A stretch of DNA of 64,000 nucleotides from assembly GCA_022579005.1 (NCBI GenBank), contig MU401455.1, positions 496,001 to 560,000 of the forward strand, in the 5' to 3' direction. The stretch comes from Poronia punctata. Lineage: Eukaryota; Ascomycota; Sordariomycetes; Xylariales; Xylariaceae. The notes below the pieces were generated by a model. That model did not search any database. It was not told the origin of the DNA and was given only the letters and a program-made list of their open reading frames with translations. Each line of letters opens with the position of its first letter. The first letter of the stretch is position 1. Both the position numbers and the translations under genes were made by a program. Of the stretch, positions 10,671-23,385 are shown piece after piece.

Positions 10671-11634
10671 NNNNNNNNNNCAACCCGGGCCGCTACATTT
10701 GGTTTCCTTTCGGCCCCTGTTTCGTTCCCCCCCCCCCCCCCCCCCCCCCCCTTTACCTGTCGCAGAAATCGGGTCAAGGAGAATACGGTAGGAGGTAGGA
10801 CGTCCACACCGAGGTAACCCATGTCTGAAAGATCCATCTGTAATGAACGTATAAAGGAAGAGTCAAATTCTACTAGGCAGTTTGTTTTATTATCAAAGAA
10901 TCCATTCCTCGACGATTGCTAAACTATGGGTAGAGTGTGCGAGATTCACAATTAACCGGGCTTCCCCTATCGCTGTGGCGGGCGCTTAATCAATCAGATA
11001 CTCCATTGTCAACAAAGCCTCTTGGCACCTAAAAAATGCTCCTCGGATTATACATCAAGACTCGAGAGACCTAAAACAATAAAACAAGATATACCCGTCG
11101 ATTCGACCGCTTGCGTCTTGAATTGTTCTCAGGTGCCTGTTCATCAAAGCCCCCGACGAAGGCTCCCTCCTTCATACCCGCCCGTGACGTCGTAGCAAAA
11201 CGTCGAATGCGTTAGCCCGGAGATGCTGCACCGCCAGAACACGTCGTACCGACACGAACAGAGAGGAAGGACATGAGGGGAAGCAAGGCGACATGATGAA
11301 CCATCAAGGTCGTAAGAATCGACGTTTGGGTTTCAAGAAATAAGAATAAGAAAGAAATGGAGTAAACAAACAGAAACAAGTTTCAAGGTTTTTCTCTCTC
11401 TCAAGTCGTCAAGAGACGAAAAGAGGAGAGAGAGGGGAGGGGGTAGAATGATAAATACCATAACATGTCGTGTTACACATTATTGCGACGACCCTATAGG
11501 GCCGAAACGGGAAATATACAAGGGTATCGCGTCTTCTTCAGTCCGTTAAAGACAACTGTTTTAATACTCGACGTGACCAGGCCAGTCCGAGTCTGGTCTA
11601 CCGGGAATCAGGATGAGGACCACCGACATCACTA
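10092..11634. other. Convergent intergenic with homopolymers and gap
   Basis: Holds the 3' ends of the flanking converging genes. It has a GGAT microsatellite near 10159-10178 and a 17-C run at 10339-10355. A G tract with four interruptions follows at 10557-10668, then an N gap at 10671-10680 and a 26-C run at 10727-10752. Reading frames across the homopolymers (poly-Gly, poly-Pro) are artefacts. Confidence 0.7.
10557..10752. other. Poly-G tract, 10-N assembly gap and poly-C tract
   Basis: About 112 bases of G broken only by T at 10577, 10592 and 10615 and C at 10611 run into CC and then ten N. After the gap come 46 bases of ordinary sequence and a 26-C run. CAACCCGGG occurs on both sides of the G tract and gap (10539 and 10681), so the two contig ends may be copies of the same place. 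The true length here is unknown. Confidence 0.9.
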
Positions 11635-14600
11635 TCACTGGTCTCTCTTGGCTTTTGCGCCTCCCTCTTCTGTGTCGTGCTCTTCTGTATCGAGCCTCTT
11701 CCTCCAGTCGGCCAGGCTCTCGCTGAGTGCGTGACCGGGGCCCTCGTCATCCTTCCTAGTAGTGGTGGCCTCGAAATCGAAAGCGTTTGATAACCGGTAA
11801 TTCTTGTTCCTCGTCTCCCAGTGGGATCGGAGAAGATCGAGCTCGCTGGCCAAGCTATCCAGTGCCGCGCTGTTTCTAGCGTCGCCCAGACCTCCATATA
11901 CACTCTCGGCCTCGGAGCTTTCTTGCCGTATATGTCCCTTGCCGTTCAAGTTCAGGTTTAGCGCGTTGGCGTTCGGGTCGGAATTCATGCGGCTTCGTCG
12001 TCGATAGTTGCCAACCGAAGTTCCGACTTGGTCGAGCAGGAGGCTGACTTTCTCTTCCGCCTCTTGTGCCCTCGTCTCGATCGCCAGATTCTCCTCTTGC
12101 ATCAGCTCCACGTCCTTCTCCCGATTCCTAAGCCGTTCCTCGAGCTCTGCCTTTGCTCCTGCCGCCAAGTCGCGTTCGTGCTTGACAGCCTCCAGCTCTT
12201 GCCGCACCTCGGCAAGTTGCTGATCGAGCCGTGCCGAGGACGCCTTGACGTCGTTTTCTAGCGCCTCGATCTTCTTCTCCAGTTCGGACCGTTCCGCTTG
12301 CCATTCGGCTGCAGAGGCGCCGTCAGACGTCCCAATTCGGGCCTCGAGGTCGAAGTTCTCATTCTTTAGCTTTGTATTGTCCGCCATCGACTTGGCCAGC
12401 TCTTCCTTCATCCGCTTAAGCATCTTCTCGGTGCCTTTGACATAATGCACAGCCGACTGATAGTCGTTTTCAAGCTGGACTATGCGATCCCGGTAAGCTG
12501 CTTCGGTCTCTTGCATCTGACCCACGAAGCTCTGTTTTGTCTCTTCGTGTGCCGCAACGGCCTCGGCAAGCTGTCGTTCAAGTTCCACGGTGCGGTTTTG
12601 GTCTGGAGTCTCCGTAACAGCTCCCATGCTCCGTGCCCGGGCCAGCCCCGTGGGACTGATACCCCTCTCGGTCAGTATCTCCTTGAGTGTATTGTACTGC
12701 ACAGTGACTGCGTTGGTTTCCAGCTGCTGGTTGGCCAGTTGGTTCTTGAGCTCTGCATTGGTCGCCTGAAGGGACTGCCCCTCTTTGAGAGCGGATTGTA
12801 GCTGTCGGCGAATAGTGACGCCTTCCCGACTGGATTGTTCCTGGTACGCCTCGAGTCCAGCGATACGCTCCTCGGCGCTGCGGAGCTTGTCAGCGGCCGT
12901 ATCGGCCGCTTGTTGGTACTTCTTGACTAGACTGTTGGCCTCGGTGACCTGATCCTGCAGAGCCGCGAGCCGTTCTAGATCAGCACGGCTCGTCTTGCCC
13001 GGATCGCTGGTGAGCTTCTCGAGCCCAGAGAGTATGACCTGTCGGTGGGCCTGCGCCTCAGCTGCGTTGCGTTCGGCAATCTCCTCGGCATCGCGCAATC
13101 GCTGTGTAACTGAGAGCAGCTCGGCAGTACGTGCCTCATGCTCGGCTTTGAGATCGCTCAGCTTCGACTCTGTAGCTTCACGCTGAGTCCTCTCCTCGTC
13201 GTATTTGCGTTCCAGGTGACTCCTCACTTCCGTTGACATGGCGACCGCCTGACGTAGCGACTCGAGTGTATCGCTTCCTTCCTTTGCTTCACCGGCAATT
13301 TCGTTATACTTGGTCTCGAACTCCTCCTTCTCCACACGCAGTAGCTGGGTGGCGGCAATCGCCTCGGCCGCAGCTACCGACTGTTCTCGCGCTTCACGTT
13401 GCGAGATGTGCAATTCGGCCCTGAGACGTTCGATCTCCAACGACGTTTCTTGCTTGTAGGTTTCCAATTCCGTCATTCGCCTCTGTGTCGCGCCCAGCGT
13501 CTCATCAGCAAGCTGCCGGGCCCGTCTTTCGGCCGCGAGATCGGCGCTGGCGCGGCCCAGATTATTCTGGAGTTCCTTTTGCAGGTTCAGAGCGGCAGCA
13601 AGCTTCCTGCTCACCTCATTTACCCGAACGGCATCGTCGCCCGCCCGCTCTGCGTCGATTTGGGGTGTGCTCGGCACACTCCCGGCTTGTGCAGCCATCT
13701 TTGCTTTCGCGTAAACGGCCTCTTTAATGGCTGCGTCACGTTGTCTCTCTGCCTCGGCAACTTGCTTGGCTGCCAGCGCAGCTTGCTTATCCACCGAACT
13801 CTGGACATTTGCTAACTCTTGTCGCATGGCCAATAGGGCTTCTATCAACGGCTTGTCTTCATCGTCAAATGTCTCAGCCCCCCGGGCCTCAAGCGCTGGA
13901 TTGAGACTTGCATTTGACGTGTATCCCGATTTGCGGGCTAATTCAAGCTCCGAGGCATACCACGCATTTCGGTTACGCGCCGAGTCCAGCTCCTTTAGAA
14001 GGGCAACGGTTTGTGAGTTTCTGTTAGAACCTCTCCGTGATAAAAGGTTGCTAGCTTGTCCTTTTGGCGGAGGCGGCGAGGCCGGACGGGTCGCAGCACT
14101 CTTGAGGTTAGGCTCAATATTGCTATCGACCGAGCCTTGCCCGCGGGTTGGTCGGGGTTTAGGCTTGACTGCTTCTGCGGCGACGCTGTCAGTTCGTGAG
14201 GCACTCCTGGATTGCTGGTTCGGAGTCCTTCGTCCGTTTGCAACCGGACTGTCCTCCTTGCCGGCATCTCGAGATATAGGCGAATTCGTGGCACTACCTC
14301 CAGAGGCTGCGCCGATACCGGCGGCTTCCCTCTCGATGCGATCTAACGACGCGTTCTTTATGCGTCGGTTAACACCAGAGGTATCCACTGTCGGCCGCGG
14401 CGGCTGTCCCTGCGGTGGTGGGCCGGAAGGTGTTGAAGTGCCCGCTGCTCGAGGGAGTTTCGAGAGACCGTTACTGACGGGAGGATGGCCGCTCATATCT
14501 GCTCCCATGATCCCTCTGCTTGATGTTGTAGGACTCGCCGGGCCGCCAGCTAGTCTTTTGGGATCTGGTCCGCTGGAGCCATCACGGGACGGCGCTCCAC

Positions 14601-16209
14601 GACCAGAATTCGATTCACCGCTAGGACGTCTGGCCTGCTGCAGCTTCTGCGTGTTGGACTGGATTTGTGCGTCGTTCGGATAGCGGATCTTCGTAGTATC
14701 CAGAACGTAGACAAGGCTAAGGTCGTCAACCTGGTTCGTAGCCGAGCTTGGTTCCCCTCCCACGACCACGATTGATTTCCCGACGGAAGTCATGCTATGG
14801 CCAGACCTCGGGGAAGGCGTCGGTCCCATGTTTTGGAAGGTATACCATCGTTGTGATGATATCCGAAACGCGGCGAGGTCACCGAGATCCGCACCCTCTT
14901 CGGTTCGACCGCCAAAGATATACATAACATCGTCAACGAGGGCAGCCGAGTGTCCTTCTCTGGGAGATGGAATATAACCTATGCAGTCCAACTGCGTCCA
15001 TTTATTGGCGGGCGGATCATAGCACCAAACGTCGTTGAACCATTGGAACCCATTCGTTCCGCCAAAACTATTGCAGATAGGTAAGTAAATGTGAGGTCAA
15101 GGGGGACATGACGACGGATGCTTCTTACAGGTACATCTTGTCGTTGAAGCTAACCACCGAATGATTCGTCCTGGCGGGAGGTATCTTCCCGGTCGGTCCG
15201 ATTCCACTCTCGGCATTCTCCATGAGAATTTGCCATTGGTTATTTGGCTTCTGTAGCTGGTTGAGATCAAATGCAGAGAGGTCGTTCATGAAGTAGCCTT
15301 CCACCTGACCTCCAAAGATATATATCTTCGATCCTACAAGATTCAACGAATGGCCATACCGTCCAGACGGTCGGGGCCCGGCCGGTAAGGCTCTAGACCA
15401 TTGCCTGGTCGCTGCAACAGAGATGTGTTAGTCAAGCCAAGAGGTTGTTGCAGGCACGCAAGAGTCTAGGATGTAAAAGTGGCACTGCAGAGAGGATGTA
15501 GCAACGGGGCGCATACAAGTGTTGAGAAGATATAAGGTCTCGTCCAGGACATCGTTCTCATCAATCTTGGTGTCACCACCATAGACGATAAAGGCATTGC
15601 CTACTAGCAGCGACGAGTGGCCAACCCTGGGTCCCGGGGCTTCGGCGGTGGTAGCAAGAGGGTAGCAAGCCAAGTTTCCTCCAGCCTCGATAATCCACAA
15701 ATCTCCCTTCACAGTCGAACTATTTATCAATCCGCCCATTATATAAATGTCACCCTCTTTGGAGGAAACCGAGTTGACGGCAGCGCCATATCGTGGAAAT
15801 GGGCTGGGAACGTTTGACGTAAAGGTTAGCCGGCGTTTTGACCATGGGTACAATGCCGCGTGGGGGTTCGACTGTGGTGGCGTGTTACGAAACTACGGCG
15901 AATGAACGTTAGCATCGAGGGACACTGGCTAGGACACATTTAACCCACAGGTAGATCGCTCATCTGCTGGGGCGACTGTAACGGTTGAGGCTGCTCCTGT
16001 TGGACCGCCCGGCGAGCGCCGTACTTGTCGAAATCGGGACTACCGCCCACCTCGTCCATCGAGTTCAAACTCCCCGTCGGGGTAGACCGTGGGTGTTTCT
16101 CATCTCTTGCTAGGCGCCCTGCAGGACTCTGAATGCCGCTTGGAGGAGGGCCGTCTCGACTTGATATACTTCTGTCTTGGTTCTTCTTCGACTTGAAAAG
16201 GAACGCCAT
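11635..16209 (-). CDS. tea1: Kelch-repeat / coiled-coil cell-polarity protein (Tea1-like)
   Basis: Four exons on the minus strand, 16209-15949, 15892-15517, 15411-15129 and 15067-11635, give 1450 aa. A basic disordered head (MAFLFKSKKNQDR) leads into about six kelch blades at residues 100-420, with repeated cores such as RYGHSLNLVGSKIYIFGGQ, REGHSAALVDDVMYIFGG and RSGHSMTSVGKSIVVVGG. Two blades are completed only by splicing (LLNT/STRQW and MYL/FGGTN). A Ser/Pro-rich linker and a very long heptad-patterned coiled coil follow, from roughly residue 620 to 1330. This architecture is that of fission yeast Tea1 and its filamentous orthologues, cell-end markers delivered by microtubules that recruit the formin machinery to the hyphal tip. 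The assignment to Tea1 rather than another kelch/coiled-coil paralogue rests on architecture and recalled similarity only. Confidence 0.85.
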
Positions 16210-19200
16210 TTCGTCTGAAAAGTTTAGGTCCCAAAAGGACCCAAGCGCGATATCAAGACAAGCCTAATACTTGATGTCAAAGGAATGCAGTGTAGCCACG
16301 TCGACTAGACCAAAGTAGTTTGGACCGCGCCGGACGTAAAAGTTGCACTTTGGCCCGTAGCTGGAAACAGGGGGAGCCGGAATCCGAGAAACAATACGAG
16401 GCAGTCTGGATTGGTGGAACAAGAGCTCAAAGGCTGCTAAGTTAGAGGCTCCAACACCCGATGAGGTGACGGTAACTCAAGGTCGCTTTCAGGTCGGGTT
16501 CGGGTTCTGTATCGGACTAAGAATTGCTTCTTTGACTCTATGTCTCTTGTTCGATTCGCGGAAACAGCACGCCTCTTTTCGTCAGAGATTGTGGGCAGGA
16601 ATCGAGGCAGGCCAATTCCCATTTGCCGCGATTGGATATCGAATAGACGTGTCCCGAATTTGTCCTGGAAACCCAGTTCTGGTTGGGATGAAAAGTGACT
16701 GGAAACAGGGTATCTAATTCATTAATCGGTCATCTGAAGTCATCTCCTGCCGGGTCGTTCTATACCGACCTCGCGCGGCGAAACAAAACTAATATTCGTG
16801 ACGAGAGAGAATCATGTAGGATTCGAAATAATAAAAAATTTGAGAAAGGAAGAGGCCCGCGAGGTTGGTCGGGGATTGCGACAAATTTCCCAGACTCAGC
16901 GCCAGTTAAACAGGGTTGGGGGACTTCGGGGGGTCCAAGTGACTTGATTTGGTCTACCTTGAAAGAGATGGTGGTTGGCTTCGATGCTAACCTACCGCAT
17001 CTAGCGTGTTGTCTCCAGATACACTTTGGTAGGTGCGTCAGATGCTTAACGGGCTATAACCTAGCACCTATCCATTAACCACCCGCTAGGGAATCCGTAC
17101 TCTGCTATCGTGTACTAGAAGTATTCTATACATTCTCTATATTCTGGGGTGGTCGGGCGTCAGGGGAAGCACTCCATTCCGGACACTAGGTGCAGGGTAA
17201 ATTTGCAGATGACTTCTCCATTGGCTCACAAATGACATTGGCTGATTGGTGCATTGCCGTTGGATATTCGAATTGTAGAGAAACAGGTTAGCGTGCTCGT
17301 AGTAGTGCGGTCCTTGGACATATGAATGTCCGTGGACCCACTAGTCTCTTTGTAAAGCATACACACACTAAAAGAGTACGTGTAAGTATCCGGCCCCCTG
17401 AATCTGGTACGCTAGACTACGTTAGTTCAGACCTTAACCTTGCGCCTGGGCTCTTGGTGGCAGGGAAGGCTGAGAAAATGGGAGAAATTTTGCCAAAAGC
17501 ATGTGAGTAGGACCTAGGCTGCTAGGTTAGCACACATTACGCGTTTACCAGTAGCTGCCGTGCTTCCTGCCACCTGCCTAACCTAACATAGGACAAGAGA
17601 AGATACCTGATAAATATAAAACTTGGATTGGAATACCATGAAACCATCAAGGTTATTAGCTTGGAGACTCTGGACCGACACCAACTCTTATCTTGTACGT
17701 GTAAGTTATCACCTTCTTAGTACTTTAAAGGGAGCGAGGTGAGATACCTACCTACTCGTAGAGGATATGCGTACAGGGAAGCGTAGTACAACAGTCAGGC
17801 TCAGCAGGATGATAAGGTTTGCTTGCACCTATTATATCCTACTCATACGTGCGAATAGCCTGTCTGCGAGTAAATGAAATGATGCCATTATGGTTTATTC
17901 TTTCATTTGCAGGCCAGGTGCGCCCGGGAAGGCATAGCTTTTTAGTCCTGGTATCTACGAGTACAAATTACGTGTAGCAAATCTATCCAAGTTGGACGGA
18001 GATCTTGCTTGGAGGGGTTCTAGCATATGTACATGCATGCATACTCGTAACCAATCAGATGGTATCTGAATATTTCCAAGCCTATTGCGGTGCTTTTGCA
18101 AAGTTTGTTGTCTCGCGGGGTCTACTCGTACACGGCGATACGTTATGGTCGAACGTCGTACAAGCCGTGGTTGGATGGAGGCAGATTAAATCGCCATGCA
18201 CAGTATGTTGAGTACCGTCCCTCGCCTTTATCTCCCTTTTTGTACTGGATCGGAGCTAATTATGGGGTGTGTGCAGGGGGGTAATGAAGGTCACTCACAG
18301 TACCTCACTGTGAAGCGCCTCCAATAGGGACATAATCCCTTGCGCTCTTTAGTTGTACGTATAAGGTTATTCCATCCCAAATAGCAGACCCGTTGTAACC
18401 CTGTGAGACAGGTCTGGATAATGCTGCAGTATCCTGGAAAGCCCTCGTAAAACATGGCAACTCAGAGCAGGTGAGGGGAAGGGGCTGCTCTATATACAAT
18501 AGAAGTGTTGCGTGTCGTTTAGGTAGGGAGTCCTTAACCTAGGTTAGCTGCATGTAGGTACATACGGTTACCGACATCGACCCCAAATCCATCAAGAAAC
18601 CATCTCAAAACGTGGCAATACCCTACTCGGGCAGGAAATTAATACTCGGCACATGGGAAGAGTTGAATACCTCAGACCCGAGTCACCCACTGCGGCTAAA
18701 ATTCTTATATGCGGGATAACCTGGAAATGTGTAACAACATATCCATGCCCAGATAAAGGGGCAGGGACCAAGGAAACTGAGATGGGTATATCTCCCCGTC
18801 CTGTGCAAAGACGCAAGTGCTTTCATTGTAGGCCAGAGTTTTGACAAATATATCTTGCGGGCTGGGGGAAAGTAACAGGAAGTGCGCCATGTACAGAGAT
18901 GATTAGTTCATCGACCTCCTATGACCATCTATTGACTGACTCCCCTTTTCAAGCCTGCTTTAGCCGATCCATCTGCGACGATGTAGGACGTATTCTCTTT
19001 TTCTCATGGGTATACCCCTTCAGACCACCATTCTTTAGTGCGGGTAGCGATTTTGTCGGAAAATCAACCAAGTCCCCTGAATATAGCTGCCTACAAGCTC
19101 TGTATTTTCTGTGCATCTTGAAATCATTACCGGCGAGGAAGATGGGTTTTTACCGGATCCTGCCATATGTTGTCCGAGTCGGCTTTAAGTTCATATATGA

Positions 19201-20385
19201 ATATACGACTAGTGGAAGAATGCATTACCTACCAGGAGGCCGGAACTTCCCGCCTGGGAGGGCGTCAGGATAACAACAAAGCAACATTGGGGATTCCTAT
19301 TTGGCGTGGCCTATATGGCAGAAAGACTAAACTAAGGAGGTTACTCGGTTCATAAGATGCTAGGTATTTCCTCGCGTTCGATTCAGTTGGGATCCCGCTA
19401 CACAACGTTGAGATCCCTGAGCAGCTAGCTGGTTATTAGTAGACTATCTAAATAACTAAAACTATAAAGACCTCTCCATCTCTTTTACACTTAACCTACC
19501 GGTAACTAGGTCATTGACCAAGTACCGAAGCTTGCGCCCTGCATAGTCCTCCCCCATCGGTCTTTTGAGTCCAAGACTCGCTTTCAACGCTCGTGTGAGC
19601 TGACGACGTCCAACTATATTCCTCACACCGCACGCTGGGATACTACCTATACCACCCATGAAAATGCAGAGAATCCCCAACGCAGGTTACCGAACTCACG
19701 CCTGGGAAGGGCTGAATTTGATCCCGCAACATAATTGGAACTGAGATTGGAGGTGGTGAAGGGATTCCGCAACTAGCATGTTATTTTTTAGTACGAGCTG
19801 ATAGGTTGTTCTTGACTCTCCATGGTGTAGACAACCTAAATGCTACATCGATTCCTTCGCGGCTTTATGAACAAGAGGATTCATGAATCCACACTATTTC
19901 AAGCAGAAACCGGGGCAGGTAGGTATTGCTACTCTTCGATTCTAAACGACTGCGACCATTATTGGAATGCCACAACAAATGACTAAGGGAAAGGGACATC
20001 TAACCTATTCCATCCGGGTCTACGTGTTTTGTGAGTAATATGCCCTTCCTCGGCTCGCGATTATGGTATTGTGAGAAGCTTTATTTGTGCACTTTTTTTT
20101 CTTTTTCTTCCATATCTCAGTTAGTGCTTACGGTCCACTATCCTTGTCCTTGACCGTAGAAGCCGGCTTATTGTGATAGCACATGACTTTTTCACCATAG
20201 TAGGAGACCACAGGAAATACCTACATATGTATTAGAAGGACTACTCTATTGAACTTGGCGGGATATAATATACCACACGAGGAGGCTCCGCGGCCGATAC
20301 GAACTCAGTGAGAGTGACTTACATGTAGATAGAATAACAGTAATAACTTTACAAGCAAGACGATTACCCTCCACATCGCCTTTCC
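16210..20385. other. 4.2-kb gene-poor intergenic region
   Basis: No frame in this stretch shows domains, codon bias or plausible introns; the longest (16695-17078 and 18899-19273) look random. There are many short TAC/GTA-rich motifs, with TACTCGTA or TACGAGTA at 17753, 17956, 18042 and 18123, and CCTACCTA-like runs. I see no terminal repeats that would define a transposon. The first few hundred bases presumably hold the promoter of the Tea1-like gene. Confidence 0.5.
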
Positions 20386-21455
20386 TTACATGTGAGGAAA
20401 CGGGGAACCCATATGGTTGAATGCCAGGCTGTTGCCGGAAGATATCTCGTCTTCCTTAGCCTTTAGCTGGTCTACGTCCCAGTTTGCCCAGACGCGTCTG
20501 CCACTGAGGAATTTAGCTTCGGGACGAGTCAACCAGAGACTGAATCCAGCAGGTAGTTTCTCTATCATAAACAAATTGGTAGGTCAGCCTGCTTATCCTC
20601 GGTTTTCAGAGCGAAGTTCAGCTTACCAGTGTCCATAGCCAGCATCTCAGGGGTAGCGCCAGATTTTCGGAATATTTCGGTGTCGACCATACCGGGATGG
20701 AGCGTGGGGAAGGAGATGTCTGGATTTTCTACAGCTAGGAATTCTATCGTCTTTGCAAGCGCCATCTTGAACACTAAGTACCCAGATAATCCTACCAGAA
20801 GCTTGGTAGGGAAGATAACCGACCCTGCTGTTATAGCGAGCATGGCGGCGTTTGGTGCTGCCTTGGGAAGTAGGTATTTGGCTAGGAGAACGGTAGCTTT
20901 TAACGTTGATCTTTTAAACCGAAAAGAGAATCCTTGTCAGTTGATACCTAGCTTAGGCAAACAGAGATGACGGATAATGCGAAGCAAGATGACCAACCTC
21001 GTATGACTGCCAGTAGTCGCCGCCAATTTCGGCCTTGGCGGCAGGGGCCGGTGCAGACAGGTACGCGGCTGCGTGTATCAACACGTTCCAAGTGTCGACA
21101 GCGTCGGCTATCTTCTTCACGGATGCTTCGTCCGTCACATCCGCCGCCACGATCGTGGTTTTAGCTTTAGTTCTGCCCAAGACGCTGGAAGCCGTCTCCT
21201 CGAGTTTGGACTGGTCTCATCCGACCAAAACAATGTGCTTGGCGCCCGCCGTTCCAAACGCAACAGCGGTTTCACGGCCGATACCAGATCCCTGTATAAG
21301 TGAAGTGTTCATGGTCAGTCAGGTCACCTCACCGTATTCGGGGACATTGTGAGAGGGGAAATTCACAGCACCGGTGATGACAACAACTTCACCCGTATGA
21401 CTCAACTTCGGGTTCGTGTACTCAATGGCGGGATAGACAGGTAAGGAGGATGCAT
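20386..21455 (-). pseudogene. Short-chain dehydrogenase/reductase pseudogene
   Basis: Reading the minus strand, four exons joined by three normal introns (21366-21292, 20997-20911, 20626-20562) rebuild a nearly full-length SDR. The Rossmann start VVVITGA joins across the first splice to GSGIGRETA, giving the cofactor motif TGxxxGxG. Next come the DVTD region, a SAPAP segment and an IT-S core, and a YxxxK site at YLVFK (in GLSGYLVFKMALA). The protein ends with PAGFSLWLTRPEAKFLSGR. Two lesions break it. A TGA at 21217-21219 stands where GRDQSKL is expected (CGA to TGA). At the start, ATG at 21453 is followed directly by CATCC, so the frame is one base short; one missing G would restore it. Introns are otherwise intact, so the gene died recently or the assembly has errors here. 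Confidence 0.82.
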
Positions 21456-22851
21456 TTTTGAATCAAGAGTAGGGGGGATATTGCGTCCTAAGAAAACTAG
21501 AAGTTGACGCAGTTTGGAATAGGATGTTAAGATCCGTGACTATGAAGAAGATTAAAAGTACCCAGTGATTAAAAAGGGGCACTGCCGCATGGGAGCTCCA
21601 GGGTGGATAAACAATGGTTTTTTTTTTTTTTTTTTTGGCTAACTCATCCTATGATCCTTCCTACCATGCATGTAAGATGCACGTATAATAGCAAACTAGA
21701 TAAATCCGGGCAAATATCACGATCTGCCACGGACCGAGTGACCGGCCGGGATGCTGTTACCGTGGAGACGGTGCTAAAACCCAGCATGTTCTGTTATATA
21801 GAATGTGCCCGAGTCTACACGAGTTATCCTCCTGCTTCGTTTCCAAACATTGACCTAGGTACATAGTAGAATTGTTAAAGGGACTAACCTTAGTCTTGTC
21901 TATGCCTAGATTTAGAAGTTTAGGTCTGATGGTAGGAGCTTATGAAGTTCTTTTAGGAGTTGGAACCTTGAAGAGCCACACGCGTTGCACTAGCCACAGT
22001 TGAAAAGCGTACATAGCCACAGAACTAAATTAACCTGACCTAACTTATTAGGCAAAAGCCACACTTACCTCTAGCCACGTCAGCCATCAAATAGAACCAG
22101 CGGCAGCCACATGAAGATGTCAGTGCTTGTCCAGTTAGCACATGACCAAGCGTTCGGTGATATCCCAGTGTAACAAAATAACGAATTCAGACTTTCGTTG
22201 AGGGGGTAATCGTCGATCTTTCTGGGTCCAAGGATAAGAATATGCGTCCAATTAATCGTTTGATATCATTCATACCGCGAGGGGCTCCGGTTGCCTAGCC
22301 GCTCTTATCGCACTCCTACAAATGGTCGGCCCATCCGTCATGGCACAGCCCGTAAACATTCGAGGGTTGTCAAGGACACCACTACACATCAAGTTGGGCT
22401 GGCTGTCCCAAAGGCTACATGCGTAGAACGGGGAATGGGCTGTAACCTTCTTGTCTCTTCTAATTGTGTCTGGATACTCAATTCCCACTGCCCCCTATCG
22501 TTGGATGGCTATATGACGTCAGGCAGTCGATCAGTGTACACCCGCACAGATCCAACCCAGCAACAACTCACAACCAAAGTAAGGAGATGCGAAGTGTTGA
22601 CATCATTTAGCATGAGCGACGGTGGTATTTACGTCGGATAGTAGATTGCTACTCAGTAAGAGCCCGGGCAGGCTGCAATGCCTTGGTATATTAAAGGCCT
22701 TCGCAGGTTGAACTCAGCTTTCCAAACTTCGACCATAACACTCCAGAGCCATTCCATTAGAAACCAACCCAAAGGGAATAACCGAGCAAATCAAACTTTA
22801 ACACTTTACTGTCTGTCATCTATACACTACACACCCATATCACGAACAATC
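21456..22851. other. Intergenic, no supported gene
   Basis: Contains a 19-T run near 21617-21635 and scattered short direct repeats of AGCCACA around 21970-22110. The final 150 bases carry AC-rich leader sequence before the ATG at 22852. No domain-bearing frame is seen. Confidence 0.45.
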
Positions 22852-23385
22852 ATGTGTGCCAGTCGAAACCCCGAGTCTGTCACCGGACAAGGCGAGTTCC
22901 AGAGCCGCATCCCGCCCTCAGAACCACTCACAAGCAAGGGACACAAGCCGTTTATCAAGACGGGAAACGACAGAGTCCCGGAATTCCACGCCGAGGCACA
23001 TCCGGCTGGAACGGCTCCGCGGGAACATACGTATGAGCCCCGACCGGAGGGAGAAGTCCCGGCCCAAGCCTACGACGCAGTCCCTAGTGCTTCAGAGACC
23101 CTAGGGGGTGCCACGTCACAAGACGTCTACCAAGGGATTGGCAAGCCAATGCAGGGCCAAGAAGGGCGTGAGCTCCGAGGAGACCATCTCCATCAACGCA
23201 AGAAAGAAGGAACTGGCTTTGCCGGTGTAGGAGGTAGCCAGGGTGCTGACATCGTGAGAGAGAAGGGAGGTGACTTACCGGAGGGTGTATACAAGGGCAC
23301 GAGGGGCAAGGCGAGCGCTGACTATGCAGCTGCTGAGGACCGAGTTCCCACCAACGCAGAAGAGCTCGCTTCTGAGAGGAAATAG
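22852..23385 (+). CDS. Conserved disordered fungal protein, 177 aa
   Basis: Single exon. The protein is hydrophilic, rich in Gly, Pro, Glu and Lys, with no signal peptide or membrane segment. Notable stretches are the head NPESVTGQGEFQSRIPPSEP, then KGHKP, VPEFHAEAHPAGTAPREHTY, and the tail GTRGKASADYAAAEDRVPTN followed by AEELASERK. I recall proteins with this head and tail in many ascomycetes, always uncharacterised. The in-frame ATG at 22678 would add 58 residues of different composition and is judged to be leader; the chosen ATG sits in ACAATCATGTGTGCC. No catalytic motif is visible. Confidence 0.75.
   Translation: MCASRNPESVTGQGEFQSRIPPSEPLTSKGHKPFIKTGNDRVPEFHAEAHPAGTAPREHTYEPRPEGEVPAQAYDAVPSASETLGGATSQDVYQGIGKPMQGQEGRELRGDHLHQRKKEGTGFAGVGGSQGADIVREKGGDLPEGVYKGTRGKASADYAAAEDRVPTNAEELASERK

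Noticed and set aside
10364..10837. Poly-Gly and poly-Pro frames across the gap
   Set aside because: Translations of homopolymers and N bases.
13727..14683. 318-codon plus-strand frame inside the kelch gene
   Set aside because: Antisense shadow of a GC-rich coding exon with a well-supported protein on the other strand.
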